NCBI RefSeq assembly: GCF_016921115.1
Contig: NZ_JAFFZS010000002.1
Coordinates: 248,001-312,000 of the forward strand
Direction of reading: 5' to 3'
From: Streptomyces actuosus
Lineage (GTDB): Bacteria; Actinomycetota; Actinomycetes; Streptomycetales; Streptomycetaceae
DNA: 64,000 bases
Part shown: positions 50,928-60,306 of the stretch, in pieces
Numbering within the stretch: position 1 is the first letter of the stretch
Layout: each line of letters opens with the position of its first letter
Made by a program: the position numbers and the translations under genes
Notes under the pieces: model-generated
Told to the model about the DNA's origin: nothing
Databases searched by the model: none
What the model saw: the letters and a program-made list of their open reading frames with translations, nothing else

Positions 50928-51946
50928 GCCCGGCCGCCGCGCAGCCCTGGCTGTCCTGCCACGTCTTCCACCACGGCGACACCGACCCGCTGCTGACGGA
51001 CCTCCTGCTGCCGATGGCGGACGACCTGCGCCGGGAGGGGCGCCTGCTGCGCCACTTCTACCTGCGCCACTGGGAACGCGGCCCGCACGTCCGGCTGCGC
51101 ATGCAGGTGCCCGCCGAGCACCGGGACGGCGTGCGGGAGGAGGCGGAGCGCCGGATCACCGCCCACCTGGAGCGGTACCCGGGCCCCGCGGACACCGACC
51201 CGGAGCGGCTGCGCCGGGCGCTGCGCCGCCTGGGCGAACTGGAGCACGGCGACGCCTCCGACGCGCGCCTGTACACCCCCGAACCGCCCAACACCGTGCG
51301 CTGGATCGACTACCGGCCCGAGCGGGCCAAGTACGGCGGACCCGAGGGCGTGGAGATCGCCGAGGACGTCTTCCACGCCGGCTCCCTGCTGGCGGGGCAG
51401 GTGCTGAGGCTGGTCCGCAGCGACCGGGCCCGTCTCGGCGTCTCCCTCCAACTGCTGCTGCTGGCCGCCCGGGCGCTGGGCTTCGGCCCGGACGAACGCG
51501 CCGTGTTCCTGCGGACCTACCACGAACGCTGGGCCGCCTACGTCACGGACGGGCGGCTGCTCGCCGCCTGGGACGAGCAGTACCGGCTCCAACGCGGCAC
51601 CTACACGGCCCTGGTCGCCGCCCTCGACGCGGGGGACCCGGTGGGCAGGGGGCTGGGGGAGGGCTGGGAGCGGACCGTCGGCGAGGCGGTCGGGCGGCTG
51701 CGTCCGCTCGTCGCCTCAGGGCGGGTGTGGCCCGCGGAGACGGACCGCTCGGCACCTGCCGAGGCCGCCCTGGGCGCCCTCGTCAGCCACTACCTGCACA
51801 CCACCAACAACAGGATGAACGTCCGCCCGCAGGGCGAGTGCTTCGTCGCCTACCTGGCCCACCGGGCGGCCACGGACCGGGCGGCCGTGAGGCCCCGCCC
51901 GGCGACAGCGGCCCACGACAGGGATGAGCGTCATGTCCACCAGTGA
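50924..51946 (+). CDS. sioK: Split LanB C-terminal (elimination) domain protein (TsrK-like)
   Basis: A 340-residue SpaB_C/thiopeptide-type domain that eliminates glutamate from glutamylated Ser/Thr to give dehydroamino acids. It begins with WLSCHVFHHGDTDPLLTDLLLP and carries the ERGPHVRLRMQ strand and the HTTNNRMNV motif. ATGA overlap with the glutamylation gene gives coupled expression. Confidence 0.92.
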   Translation: MSPAAAQPWLSCHVFHHGDTDPLLTDLLLPMADDLRREGRLLRHFYLRHWERGPHVRLRMQVPAEHRDGVREEAERRITAHLERYPGPADTDPERLRRALRRLGELEHGDASDARLYTPEPPNTVRWIDYRPERAKYGGPEGVEIAEDVFHAGSLLAGQVLRLVRSDRARLGVSLQLLLLAARALGFGPDERAVFLRTYHERWAAYVTDGRLLAAWDEQYRLQRGTYTALVAALDAGDPVGRGLGEGWERTVGEAVGRLRPLVASGRVWPAETDRSAPAEAALGALVSHYLHTTNNRMNVRPQGECFVAYLAHRAATDRAAVRPRPATAAHDRDERHVHQ

Positions 51947-53048
51947 ACACAAGGATCTCACCGTCAGCGTCCCGTGGTCCGTGCAGGAGGACCTCCTCCT
52001 CGACGTGGTCGCGCCCGCGCTCGACGAGTCCGTGGAACTCGGGGAGACCCGGTCGTGGTTCTACCTCCGCGAGAACCACGGCGGCCGGCCCTTCCTGCGG
52101 CTGCGCTTCCGCACCGGCAGCCCCTCCGTCGAACGCCGCCTGAAGGCCCGGATCGTCGAGCACATCGGCGCCGCCGGGGTCGACGCCCGCGTCGACGACG
52201 TCTTCGCGCACCAGCCCTACAACCACGAGCACGACTGGCTCGGCGGGGCCGCCGCGCTGGACCTGGCCGAGTCGTTCTGGACCGACACCACGCCGCTCGC
52301 CCTGACCACCCTGCGCGCCACCCGCGGCGAGCGGTCCCTGCGCCTGGCCGTGGCCTTCGACTACCTGGTGTGCAGCGGGCTGGTACTCGCCCCGCACCTG
52401 CCGGCCCCTCTCGCCCGCTTCGGCTTCAGGGCCGGCTACCTGTCCTACCTGGCCACGTTCGAGGGCTATCTGCTGCTGATCCGCGATCCGGAGGGCACCC
52501 GCGCCAAGCACGCCGAACGCTACGAGCAGAACCGCCACCTGCTCCGGCCCCGGCTGCGCGGACTCGTCGACGCGATGCGGGATCCCGACGGCGACCTGGC
52601 CGACGTACCGGAACCGGCCCGCGACTGGACGCTGCGGCTGCGCGCATACCTGCCTGCCGTCCAGCAGGGCTTCGACGACGGCAGGTTCCACCTGTACGCC
52701 ACACCGCGCAGGGCCGAGACCGCGCGGCTCACCCCGTCGCCCGACGGGCTCTATCGCAGGCCGCAGGTGGAGTGGCTGGCGGACCTGCCCGAGCCGCCCG
52801 TGGCCGGCATCCACCGCGCGATCGCCGACAACCCGTTCTACCAGGGCATGATCCGCGAGGACCGCCGCTTCCTGGCCTCCCGGCTGGCCCAGGCGTACGC
52901 GCACTGGCACCTGTACCGGCTGGGCTTCCTGCTCGCCGACCGGTACACGCTCTTCCACCTGATCGCCCGGGCCTTCGAGGAGGAGTACGACCTCGACGCC
53001 GCCGAGATCATCCGGTCCGTGCGCCCGGAAGCCGAGGTGACCGGATGA
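51924..53048 (+). CDS. sioL: Thiopeptide pyridine/piperidine-forming cyclase (TsrL-like)
   Basis: A 374-residue protein related to the elimination domain but acting as the formal [4+2] cycloaddition enzyme that joins the two dehydroalanines (from Ser5 and Ser14). It has the GxRSWFYLRENHGGRPFLRLRF-type strand split at about residues 40-60 and the C-terminal motif RLAQAYAHWHLYRLGFLLADRY. Thiostrepton-type enzymes give a dehydropiperidine, not a pyridine. Start ATG 51924 or 51933; it overlaps the upstream gene. Confidence 0.88.
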   Translation: MSVMSTSEHKDLTVSVPWSVQEDLLLDVVAPALDESVELGETRSWFYLRENHGGRPFLRLRFRTGSPSVERRLKARIVEHIGAAGVDARVDDVFAHQPYNHEHDWLGGAAALDLAESFWTDTTPLALTTLRATRGERSLRLAVAFDYLVCSGLVLAPHLPAPLARFGFRAGYLSYLATFEGYLLLIRDPEGTRAKHAERYEQNRHLLRPRLRGLVDAMRDPDGDLADVPEPARDWTLRLRAYLPAVQQGFDDGRFHLYATPRRAETARLTPSPDGLYRRPQVEWLADLPEPPVAGIHRAIADNPFYQGMIREDRRFLASRLAQAYAHWHLYRLGFLLADRYTLFHLIARAFEEEYDLDAAEIIRSVRPEAEVTG

Positions 53049-54814
53049 CGGCCACCGGGACGAGCGGCGGCACCGGGGTGGGGGCGCGGGCGCCGGGGAG
53101 CGCGCCCCTGCCCACCGGCGGCGGGCCCACCACCGGAGCACCCGGCGGTGGATCCGGCGCGGGGTCCGGCGGCGGAGCAGGGAGCGGACCGTTCGACGCG
53201 GCCGGTGCGGACGCCTTCGTGCGCCGGATGCGCGGAAGTTACGAGGAGATCCACCCGCGGCACTGGCAGATCGACTGGAGGAACATCCCCAGCCCGTTCC
53301 GCTGGTACGCCGACCTGCCCCGCATCGACCTGCCGGTCCTGCCGCGGGCCGCCGCGCACGGTGGTCCCGCGGCGGTCGCCGCCCTCGCCGCCGCCCGCCC
53401 CGCGGCCCGGCTCGGGATGCTGCTCCAGGCCGGCTACGGCCTCACCGGCGTGCGCTGGTACCCGGAGGGCATCGCCAAGAGCAGCCCCGAGGAACCCCTG
53501 CCCGTCCACCGCAACCCGCACTACCAGCTCCGCCGGGCCGTCCCGTCCGGCGGTGTGACCTACCCCGCCGAGTGCTACGTGGCGACCGCGGGCGCGGACG
53601 GCGTGCCCGCCGGAGTCCACCACTACGACGCGGTCCGCCACGCCCTGGCGGTCCTCTCCCCCGGGCGGCCCCCGGCGCATCTGGCACCACCCGAGGGCGG
53701 CGTGCGCCTGCTGCTCACCCAGCCGCTGTGGAAGAACCACTTCAAGTACGGCGACTTCTCCTACCGGCTCGGTGCGATGGACACCGGCGCGGTCGTCGGG
53801 CAGTTCGCGCTCACCGCCCGGTCCTGGAACCTGCCGTGCCGGGTCACGTTCGGCACGGCCGAGCGACGGATCCTCGACTGGCTCGGCCTCGACCCCGAAC
53901 TGGAGGCCGCCCCGGCGGTCCTCGACATCGCCCTCGACCCCGACACGCCCCTGGTCCCCGCCGCATCCTCCGCCGATGAGGCCGCCGGGCGTGCCGGTGA
54001 GGCGGCGCCGCCCGGGCGGCCCCGGTGGCTGGGGGCGGCCGTGCCGCCCGGACCCGGCGCCGGAAGCCGCCGTATGCACGCCGCCTGCCTGGCCGCCGCA
54101 CGGCCCGGGCGGCCCGTCGACCTACCGCCTCTCGAACCGCCGGACCTCGTCGGCCGGGCCGACGCCGAACTGCCGGCCTCGACCGGCCCGCGGCTCACGG
54201 TCGCCGACTCCTGGGCCCGCTCCGCCCTGGGCGAGCAACTGCGCGGATCACCGCTGGCGGCGGACGTCCTCGCACAGTGGCTGCCCGAGGTGCTCGCCCC
54301 GCTGCCCAGCGACGTGCCCGGCAGCGAGGGCGCGCCGCGGCACCCGCGGTGCGTGCTGGTCGTGCGGTCCGTGCCCGGCGTCCCGCCCGGCGCCTACCTG
54401 CCGCACCGGGACGGGCGGCGGCTCGCCCTGCTCGCCGGCGGCGACTTCGGCGCGCTCGTCCAGCGCAGCATGTTCGCCGACTACATGAACGTCGGTCAGG
54501 CGCCGCTCATCGCCGTCGTCGCCGGCACCCCGGACCCGCACCGGGGCGCGTCCGGACCCGTCGGGTACCGCACGCAGCAGGTCCTGGCGGGTGTCCTCGC
54601 CCAGCGGCTCGCGGTGTGCGCGGCCCGCGCCGGCCTGTCCGCGCATCCGGTCCTCGGCTTCGTCAGCGGCCTGCTCGACGAGGCACTGGGCCTGGCGCCG
54701 CGGCGTCTGACGGCCCTGCTGACGGTGCCGGTCGGCGCGTACCGCAGGGGCCTGTACCTGGAGAACGGTCTGCGTCCGGCCGCCGTGCCGGCGGGCGACG
54801 GGGGTGGGGCATGA
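53045..54814 (+). CDS. sioM: Azoline dehydrogenase, SagB/McbC-type nitroreductase (TsrM-like)
   Basis: A 589-residue FMN-dependent protein that oxidises azolines to azoles. A Gly-rich disordered segment occupies about residues 1-45. Duplicate SagB-type folds follow, with VTYPAECYVATA and the characteristic LLTQPLWKNHFKYGDFSYRL (about 230-245). A second nitroreductase-like half follows (GYRTQQVLAGVLAQRLA and a VGAYRRGLYLENG end). It overlaps its neighbours by four bases. One azoline (Cys9) remains thiazoline in the final product, so this enzyme must be selective. Confidence 0.88.
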   Translation: MTATGTSGGTGVGARAPGSAPLPTGGGPTTGAPGGGSGAGSGGGAGSGPFDAAGADAFVRRMRGSYEEIHPRHWQIDWRNIPSPFRWYADLPRIDLPVLPRAAAHGGPAAVAALAAARPAARLGMLLQAGYGLTGVRWYPEGIAKSSPEEPLPVHRNPHYQLRRAVPSGGVTYPAECYVATAGADGVPAGVHHYDAVRHALAVLSPGRPPAHLAPPEGGVRLLLTQPLWKNHFKYGDFSYRLGAMDTGAVVGQFALTARSWNLPCRVTFGTAERRILDWLGLDPELEAAPAVLDIALDPDTPLVPAASSADEAAGRAGEAAPPGRPRWLGAAVPPGPGAGSRRMHAACLAAARPGRPVDLPPLEPPDLVGRADAELPASTGPRLTVADSWARSALGEQLRGSPLAADVLAQWLPEVLAPLPSDVPGSEGAPRHPRCVLVVRSVPGVPPGAYLPHRDGRRLALLAGGDFGALVQRSMFADYMNVGQAPLIAVVAGTPDPHRGASGPVGYRTQQVLAGVLAQRLAVCAARAGLSAHPVLGFVSGLLDEALGLAPRRLTALLTVPVGAYRRGLYLENGLRPAAVPAGDGGGA

Positions 54815-56829
54815 ACGCCGGACTGCTGCGGCTGCGCAGCGACGCCTACTACGTACCGGTGCCGAACGGGGTGTGGATCCGCACCACCGACGGCTCCTTC
54901 ACGCTGACCGGCGGCACGGTCGCGACCTGGGTGGAGAAACTCGCACCGCTGCTGGACCGCGGGGTCGTGCCCGAGGAACTGCTCGGCGCCCTCGGCCCGG
55001 ACCGGGCCCCGTTCGTGCAACGGCTGCTGAAGGTGCTGGAGGAGCGGAAGGTGGTCCGCCGGGAGCGCCCCGACGACCGGCTCGACGGGCTGGTGCGGGC
55101 GGGCCTGTTCCCGCAGCAGGTCGAGTTCCTGCGGCACTTCACCACCGACCCCGCCGCCGGCCTGGACCGGGCCCGCAGCCTTCCGGTCGCCCTGGCCGGT
55201 CCGGTCGAGCGGGCGGCACCGCTGGCCGCGGCACTCATGGAGACCGGGTTCGGCGACATCGCGCTGCTGGATGCCGAACCCGACGTGGAACTGAGGGACA
55301 TGGCGGCGGACCTCGCGGGGCGCGGCGCACCGGTCCGGCTGTCCGGACCCGACGCCGGCGCGGCCGGTGCGGGGCGCACGCTGATCGGCATCGTCCCGCC
55401 CGGCACCGCCCCCGAGGCCTGGCGGCTGCTGGACCGGGCCGAGGCCGCCGGGGCCGGCGCCTGGGTGGGGCTGGTGCAGGGTCAGGCGCTGCTGCTGAAG
55501 GGCCAGATGCCCGGCTCCGGCCGGGCCTGCGTACGGTGCGCCTGGCGGCGCCTGGCCCACCGCGCCGTCGCGCTGCCCGGCACTGCGGGGCTCGGAACCG
55601 TTCCGGTGTCGGTGGCGGCGACCGTGCTGGCCCAGGAACTGTTCCAGTACGTCGCGGCGGGCGACGACGGCGTGCTCGGCGAGGGCGTCGTCGTGGACCT
55701 GACCCGGCTCAGCATCTGGCGTACGGCGGTCGACCCGGACCCCGGGTGCCCCGGCCACGGTGTCCACCCCGCGGGGCCGGGCGGCCTCGCGGCCCGCGGG
55801 GGGAGCCGGTTCCCCGAGTCGGTGTTCGGCGCGCGCTGCTTCGGCCCGCTGTTCTCGTGCGCCCCGGAGCAGCTCCCTCAGTTCCCGCTCACCGCACTGC
55901 GCGTCCGCCTCAATCCGCCGGGGCGCAGCGAGCCGGCCGGTTCGGCGGACGGCCCCGTGGTCGTCGCCGAGACCATGGCGGACGCCCGCGCGGAGGCCGC
56001 GATCACCGCCGTCGAGGCCACCCTGACGGCTCCCGGCGGGGACGGGGCGGACGGTTCCGCGGTCGGCGTCGGCCGCGACGCGCACGCGGCCCTGACCCGT
56101 GCCCTGCTGCACTGGGCGGACGCGGCCTGGGCCGACGCCGCGGACGCGAGGCGGTCCGGCGCCGGTCGGTCCGAGGCGGGGCGGGGCGGGGGTGCCCCGA
56201 CGGAAGCCGTTCGGGCGGAGGCGGTTCCGGCCGGGGCGGTCCTGCCGGGGACGGTTGCGGGCGGCGTCCCCGTGGACGGTGCGTCCTCGGACGCCGTGGC
56301 TCCGGACGCGGTGGCACCGGACGACGCCGTCCCGGACGAGGGGGCGGCACTCCACGACGCCGATGGGCCCCGCTCCCGACGGGTGCTGCGCCTGGCGGAG
56401 TCTGCGCCGGCCGACCTCGCCGTGCACACCGAGGGCCATCCGAGCGGCCTGTGGCGGACCCGGGTCGACGGCCCCTCCGGCACCGTCGTCCGCACCGGAC
56501 TCGACCCCGACCAGGCCGAGGAACGTGCCCTGCTGACCGCGCTGGCCCACGAGCAGCTCGGCGCGCGGGACGCCGCGGGGGCCGTGGCGGCGGTGCCGTC
56601 CGCGGCGCTGGACGTGTCGGCGGATGCCGGGCCGGATGCCGCGCGGGCCACCGAGTCGGCTGCCCGACGGGCCCACGACAGCCCCGGCGAGCCCGTCCCC
56701 ACCCGGACGGCCGGGCACCCCGCCGCGATCGCGGCGGCGCTCGGGCTCGTGCGGCGGGAGGCCGCCCTGCCCCCGCTGGTCGCCGGCGCGCTGGTGGGCG
56801 TCGTCCTGACCCCGGGACCCGCGGCATGA
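54811..56829 (+). CDS. sioN: Ocin-ThiF-like cyclodehydratase partner (TsrN-like)
   Basis: A 672-residue protein. The N-terminal winged-helix/RRE-like region (about 1-95, MNAGLLRLRSDAYYVPVPNGV) is expected to bind the leader. A ThiF-like Rossmann region follows (FGDIALLDAEPD) and a zinc site CVRC (about 233-236) with CPGH. A low-complexity Ala/Val/Gly insert occupies about 440-510. It presents the substrate to the YcaO enzyme of the next gene. ATGA overlaps on both sides. Confidence 0.82.
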   Translation: MNAGLLRLRSDAYYVPVPNGVWIRTTDGSFTLTGGTVATWVEKLAPLLDRGVVPEELLGALGPDRAPFVQRLLKVLEERKVVRRERPDDRLDGLVRAGLFPQQVEFLRHFTTDPAAGLDRARSLPVALAGPVERAAPLAAALMETGFGDIALLDAEPDVELRDMAADLAGRGAPVRLSGPDAGAAGAGRTLIGIVPPGTAPEAWRLLDRAEAAGAGAWVGLVQGQALLLKGQMPGSGRACVRCAWRRLAHRAVALPGTAGLGTVPVSVAATVLAQELFQYVAAGDDGVLGEGVVVDLTRLSIWRTAVDPDPGCPGHGVHPAGPGGLAARGGSRFPESVFGARCFGPLFSCAPEQLPQFPLTALRVRLNPPGRSEPAGSADGPVVVAETMADARAEAAITAVEATLTAPGGDGADGSAVGVGRDAHAALTRALLHWADAAWADAADARRSGAGRSEAGRGGGAPTEAVRAEAVPAGAVLPGTVAGGVPVDGASSDAVAPDAVAPDDAVPDEGAALHDADGPRSRRVLRLAESAPADLAVHTEGHPSGLWRTRVDGPSGTVVRTGLDPDQAEERALLTALAHEQLGARDAAGAVAAVPSAALDVSADAGPDAARATESAARRAHDSPGEPVPTRTAGHPAAIAAALGLVRREAALPPLVAGALVGVVLTPGPAA

Positions 56830-58766
56830 ACGAGACCCTGACCGTGAGCCCCGCGCGGGAGCACACCGACGCCGATCTCGCGGCCCGGCTGCAACGCCTC
56901 GTCGGCGGTGCCGCCGAGGTGCGGGCCGGTGACGCCCCCGCAGCCGGTGGAACCGGACGGCTGAGGGTCGTCGTGGACCCGGCCTGGGACGCGGACCTGT
57001 CGGACCGGGCGGCGGCCGACACCGTCGTGCTGCCCGTGTACGGGCTGCGCGGACGGCTCGTCGTCGGCCCGCTGACCCGGCCCGGCCGGCCCGGCTGTCC
57101 GCACTGCCTCGCGCTGCGCGTCCGTGCGGCCGACGGGCCCGAGGGCGTCCCCCTGGCCGCGGCGGCCCCCCGCCCCCTGTCCGCCCGCGGCGCGCCCTGG
57201 CTGCCGCCGGGCGCCGAGCGGCTGGTGGCGGCCCTGGTCCGGGACGAGGCCGCCCGGCTGGCCGACGGCGCTCCGGCCCGCAGCGCCGAGGCCGCCTACG
57301 CCATCGGCCCCGCCCGCGTCGCCGGTGACTGGCACCCGGCCCTCCCGCACACCCTGTGCGCGGCCCCGCACTGCCGCGCCGCGCGCCGCCCGCTGCCGCC
57401 GCCCCTGCCCGACCTGTCCCGGTCCCGCCCCGCGACGGGCGTGGGCTCCGCGCGCCGCCACCCGGCCGCCCGCTACGCCGATCGGCTGGAGCGGGAGTAC
57501 CTCGACGCCTGGTCCGGCCTGACCCGCTCCGCGTCCGTCGGCGACGGGGCGGCTCTGCCGTCGACGCAGGTACGGGTGCCCACGGTGTGGGGGTTCGACG
57601 AGATCGCGATCGGCCGGGCCGAGGACTACACGGGCGCCCGTCCCGCGGCCGTCCTGGAGGGACTGGAGCGCTACGCCGGATGGCACTGCGGGGGCCGCGA
57701 CCCCGTCCGCTTCGCCGCCTGGGCCGATCTCGACGACGCGGTCGACCCCCGCACCCTGCTCCTCCACCCCGACGACGCGTACCGCACGCCGGGCTTCGCG
57801 TTCACGCCGTTCAGCCCGGACACCCCGACCGGCTGGGCGGAGGCGTACTCCGCTCTCACCGGCCGGCGTACGCTCCTGCCCTTCCACGTCGCCTACTACG
57901 GCGCGGCGCGGCGCCCGGAGACCGGCCCCCGATTCGTCTACGAGAACTCCAACGGCTGCGCCCTGGGCTCCGGCACCGAGGAGGCGCTGCTGGCGGCGCT
58001 GCTGGAGGTGGCCGAGCGGGACGCCTTCCTGTGCGCCTGGTACTCCGCCGCGCCGCTGCCGGAGGTCGACCTCGACGGGGTGCGCGGCGCCGTCGGCCGT
58101 GCCGTGCGCACGGTGCGCCACCGCACCGGCCGGGACCTGCGGGCCTTTCGCGCGGTCGGCGCGTTCGACGTGCCGGTGGTGCTGCTGGTGTCGACCTCGC
58201 GGGAGCCCGACCGGCCCGCCACCCTGGTCACCGCCGGTTCGGCCCTCACCACCGAGCGGGCGCTGCTCGGGGCCGTCCACGAGATGGCCGCCGCCGCGCC
58301 CGTGATCACCCTGGAGTACCGGCGCCGCCGTCCGGAGCTGGAGCGCGCCCTGGACGACCCGGACCTGGTGCGCCACATGGAGGACCACGCGCTGGTCGCC
58401 GCCCTGCCGCAGGCCCGGCCGCGGTTCTCCTTCCTGCTGGACGGAACGCCTCCCGCGCCGCCGTCCGCGCCCGCCCTGCACGACCCGGTCGGTGACGTCG
58501 CCGCCGACCTCGGGGCGCTGCTGCGGGCCGCGCGGCGCGACGGACAGGACGTCCTCGTCGTCGACCACACCACCGAAGAACTGCACCGGCTGGGCCTCAA
58601 CTGCGTCAAGGCGGTCGTGCCGGGCACCGCGCCGATGACGTTCGGCCACCGGCACCGGCGGCTGCCTCCGCCCGAGGCCCTCAGCGCGTTCCGGGCCAGG
58701 AACGGCCTGGGCCGGCGCGCGTTCTCCCCCGAGGAGGTACGGCATGAGCCGCACCCGTTCCCATGA
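56826..58766 (+). CDS. sioO: YcaO-type cyclodehydratase (TsrO-like)
   Basis: A 646-residue ATP-dependent enzyme that cyclises Cys to thiazoline. The N-terminal part (about 1-195) is a remnant E1/ThiF-like region with CPHC. The YcaO domain carries the ATP motif NSNGCALGSGTEEALLAALL then EVAERDAF (about 370-400) and the C-terminal HEPHPFP motif, a Pro-rich end typical of YcaO cyclodehydratases. It overlaps the P450 gene by 23 bases. Confidence 0.93.
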   Translation: MNETLTVSPAREHTDADLAARLQRLVGGAAEVRAGDAPAAGGTGRLRVVVDPAWDADLSDRAAADTVVLPVYGLRGRLVVGPLTRPGRPGCPHCLALRVRAADGPEGVPLAAAAPRPLSARGAPWLPPGAERLVAALVRDEAARLADGAPARSAEAAYAIGPARVAGDWHPALPHTLCAAPHCRAARRPLPPPLPDLSRSRPATGVGSARRHPAARYADRLEREYLDAWSGLTRSASVGDGAALPSTQVRVPTVWGFDEIAIGRAEDYTGARPAAVLEGLERYAGWHCGGRDPVRFAAWADLDDAVDPRTLLLHPDDAYRTPGFAFTPFSPDTPTGWAEAYSALTGRRTLLPFHVAYYGAARRPETGPRFVYENSNGCALGSGTEEALLAALLEVAERDAFLCAWYSAAPLPEVDLDGVRGAVGRAVRTVRHRTGRDLRAFRAVGAFDVPVVLLVSTSREPDRPATLVTAGSALTTERALLGAVHEMAAAAPVITLEYRRRRPELERALDDPDLVRHMEDHALVAALPQARPRFSFLLDGTPPAPPSAPALHDPVGDVAADLGALLRAARRDGQDVLVVDHTTEELHRLGLNCVKAVVPGTAPMTFGHRHRRLPPPEALSAFRARNGLGRRAFSPEEVRHEPHPFP

Positions 58767-60306
58767 CCCGGAGTCCCCCGCCGAGCCGGGGACCCCCGCC
58801 GAGTCGGAGGCCGCACGAACCGTGCCCCGGGCCCAGCCCCGCAACCCGGACCCCGGCGACTCGGGCGGCCCCGGCCGGACGAGTGACCCCGGCGAGACCG
58901 GCGACACGGGTGCCCCCGACGGCAGCGCCGACGCCGACGTCAGCGGCGCGGACGGCACGGGTGGGTCAGCCCCGCACGGTGACCCCGCCGCCCCCGCCGA
59001 TGCCCCCGAAGCCGCTGGTCTGACCCCCCTCCCGGGCGGCCTGGGCTGGGTGGTGACGGGGCGGTCCGTGGCCCTCGGGCTCCTCGGGGACCAGCGGCTG
59101 GGCGTGCTGGAACCGCAGCCGGTCATGGCCCACCTCGCCACGAAACTGCCTGCCGCGGTGCGGCCGGAGCTGCGGGAGATCACCGCGTTCGCCGAACGCG
59201 TCATGCTGCAGACCGGCCACGACCGGCACATGGCGCTGCGTCGCGCGTTCGGCGGGTTCTTCGACGCCGCGGCCGTCGACTCCCGCGTTCCCGGCCTGCG
59301 GGAGGACGCCGAGCGGGTCGTCCGCCGGTTCGCCGCGGCGGGCGGCGGCGAGTTCATGACCGCGGTGGCGTTCCCGTACGCCGTGCGCACCGGGGCACGG
59401 CTGGTCGGCGTCACGGACGAGGAGTACCGCCGACTGCACCGGCTGAGCCAGCAACTCGCCCTGGTCGCCTACGCCGCCCGGCTGGACGATCCCGCGGCGG
59501 CGGTCCGCGCCGGGCACGCCGCCCTGGTCCGCGTCCGCGAGACCGTCGCTGCGGCCCGCGCCGCCGCACCGCGCACCTCGGTGCTCGGCGCCTGGCACGC
59601 CGGGGCGATCGACCTGCCCGACGAGGACGTCGAGGCCAACGCGGTCATGCTGGTCCAGGCGTCGCTGGAGACGGTCGCCGGGATGCTCGGCAACACGGCC
59701 GCGCGGATCCTCACCGCGCCCGGCGCGCTCGCCGACCCGGCCCGGCGCGCACGCCTCCTCGACGACGCGCTGCGCGCCGAGCCGCCGTTGAAGACCCTGG
59801 AACGCGTCGTCCGCGAACCGGTCACGGCCGCCGGTCACTCGCTGCGGCCCGGCCAGATCGTCTCCGTCCGGGTCGCCGACGCCAACCGTCCGGATGCCGA
59901 CCCGGTGGCCGGCCGCGCCCTGTTCTCCTTCGGCTGGGGCGCCTACCGCTGCCTCGGTGCCCGGCTCGCCCGCCACCAGGCGGCGGAGCTGTTCGCGGCA
60001 CTGCACCGCATCGCCCCGGACGCCGCCGCGGCCGAGGACGACGTGGAACGCGTCCGGCACATCCGCTTCGACATGCCGCGCAGCCTGCGTGTGCGGTGCA
60101 CCCCGCCGCCGGCCGACGGCGCGGCCCTCACCCGCGCGCTGACCGCGGCGCTGGAGGAGGACGACCTCGACCGGCCGCTGACCTCGCTGGAGCGCGAGGT
60201 GGCGTACGTCGTGTTGAAGGAGCACGGCGTGACCGTCCCCGAGGAACTGCGGGACCCGACCACGATCAGGGAATGGGTGACATGGGCGACTCAGGCGCAT
60301 GGCTGA
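58744..60306 (+). CDS. sioP: Cytochrome P450 with unusual N- and C-terminal extensions (TsrP-like)
   Basis: A 520-residue P450. Residues 1-90 are a Pro/Gly/Asp-rich disordered extension. The P450 domain has the heme motif FSFGWGAYRCLGARLAR with Cys403. The I-helix reads QASLETVAGM where AGxDTT is usual. About residues 450-520 form a helical extension (LTSLEREVAYVVLKEHGVTVP) resembling an acyl-carrier fold. TsrP epoxidises the quinaldic moiety during thiostrepton maturation; the same role is likely here. Confidence 0.85.
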   Translation: MSRTRSHDPESPAEPGTPAESEAARTVPRAQPRNPDPGDSGGPGRTSDPGETGDTGAPDGSADADVSGADGTGGSAPHGDPAAPADAPEAAGLTPLPGGLGWVVTGRSVALGLLGDQRLGVLEPQPVMAHLATKLPAAVRPELREITAFAERVMLQTGHDRHMALRRAFGGFFDAAAVDSRVPGLREDAERVVRRFAAAGGGEFMTAVAFPYAVRTGARLVGVTDEEYRRLHRLSQQLALVAYAARLDDPAAAVRAGHAALVRVRETVAAARAAAPRTSVLGAWHAGAIDLPDEDVEANAVMLVQASLETVAGMLGNTAARILTAPGALADPARRARLLDDALRAEPPLKTLERVVREPVTAAGHSLRPGQIVSVRVADANRPDADPVAGRALFSFGWGAYRCLGARLARHQAAELFAALHRIAPDAAAAEDDVERVRHIRFDMPRSLRVRCTPPPADGAALTRALTAALEEDDLDRPLTSLEREVAYVVLKEHGVTVPEELRDPTTIREWVTWATQAHG

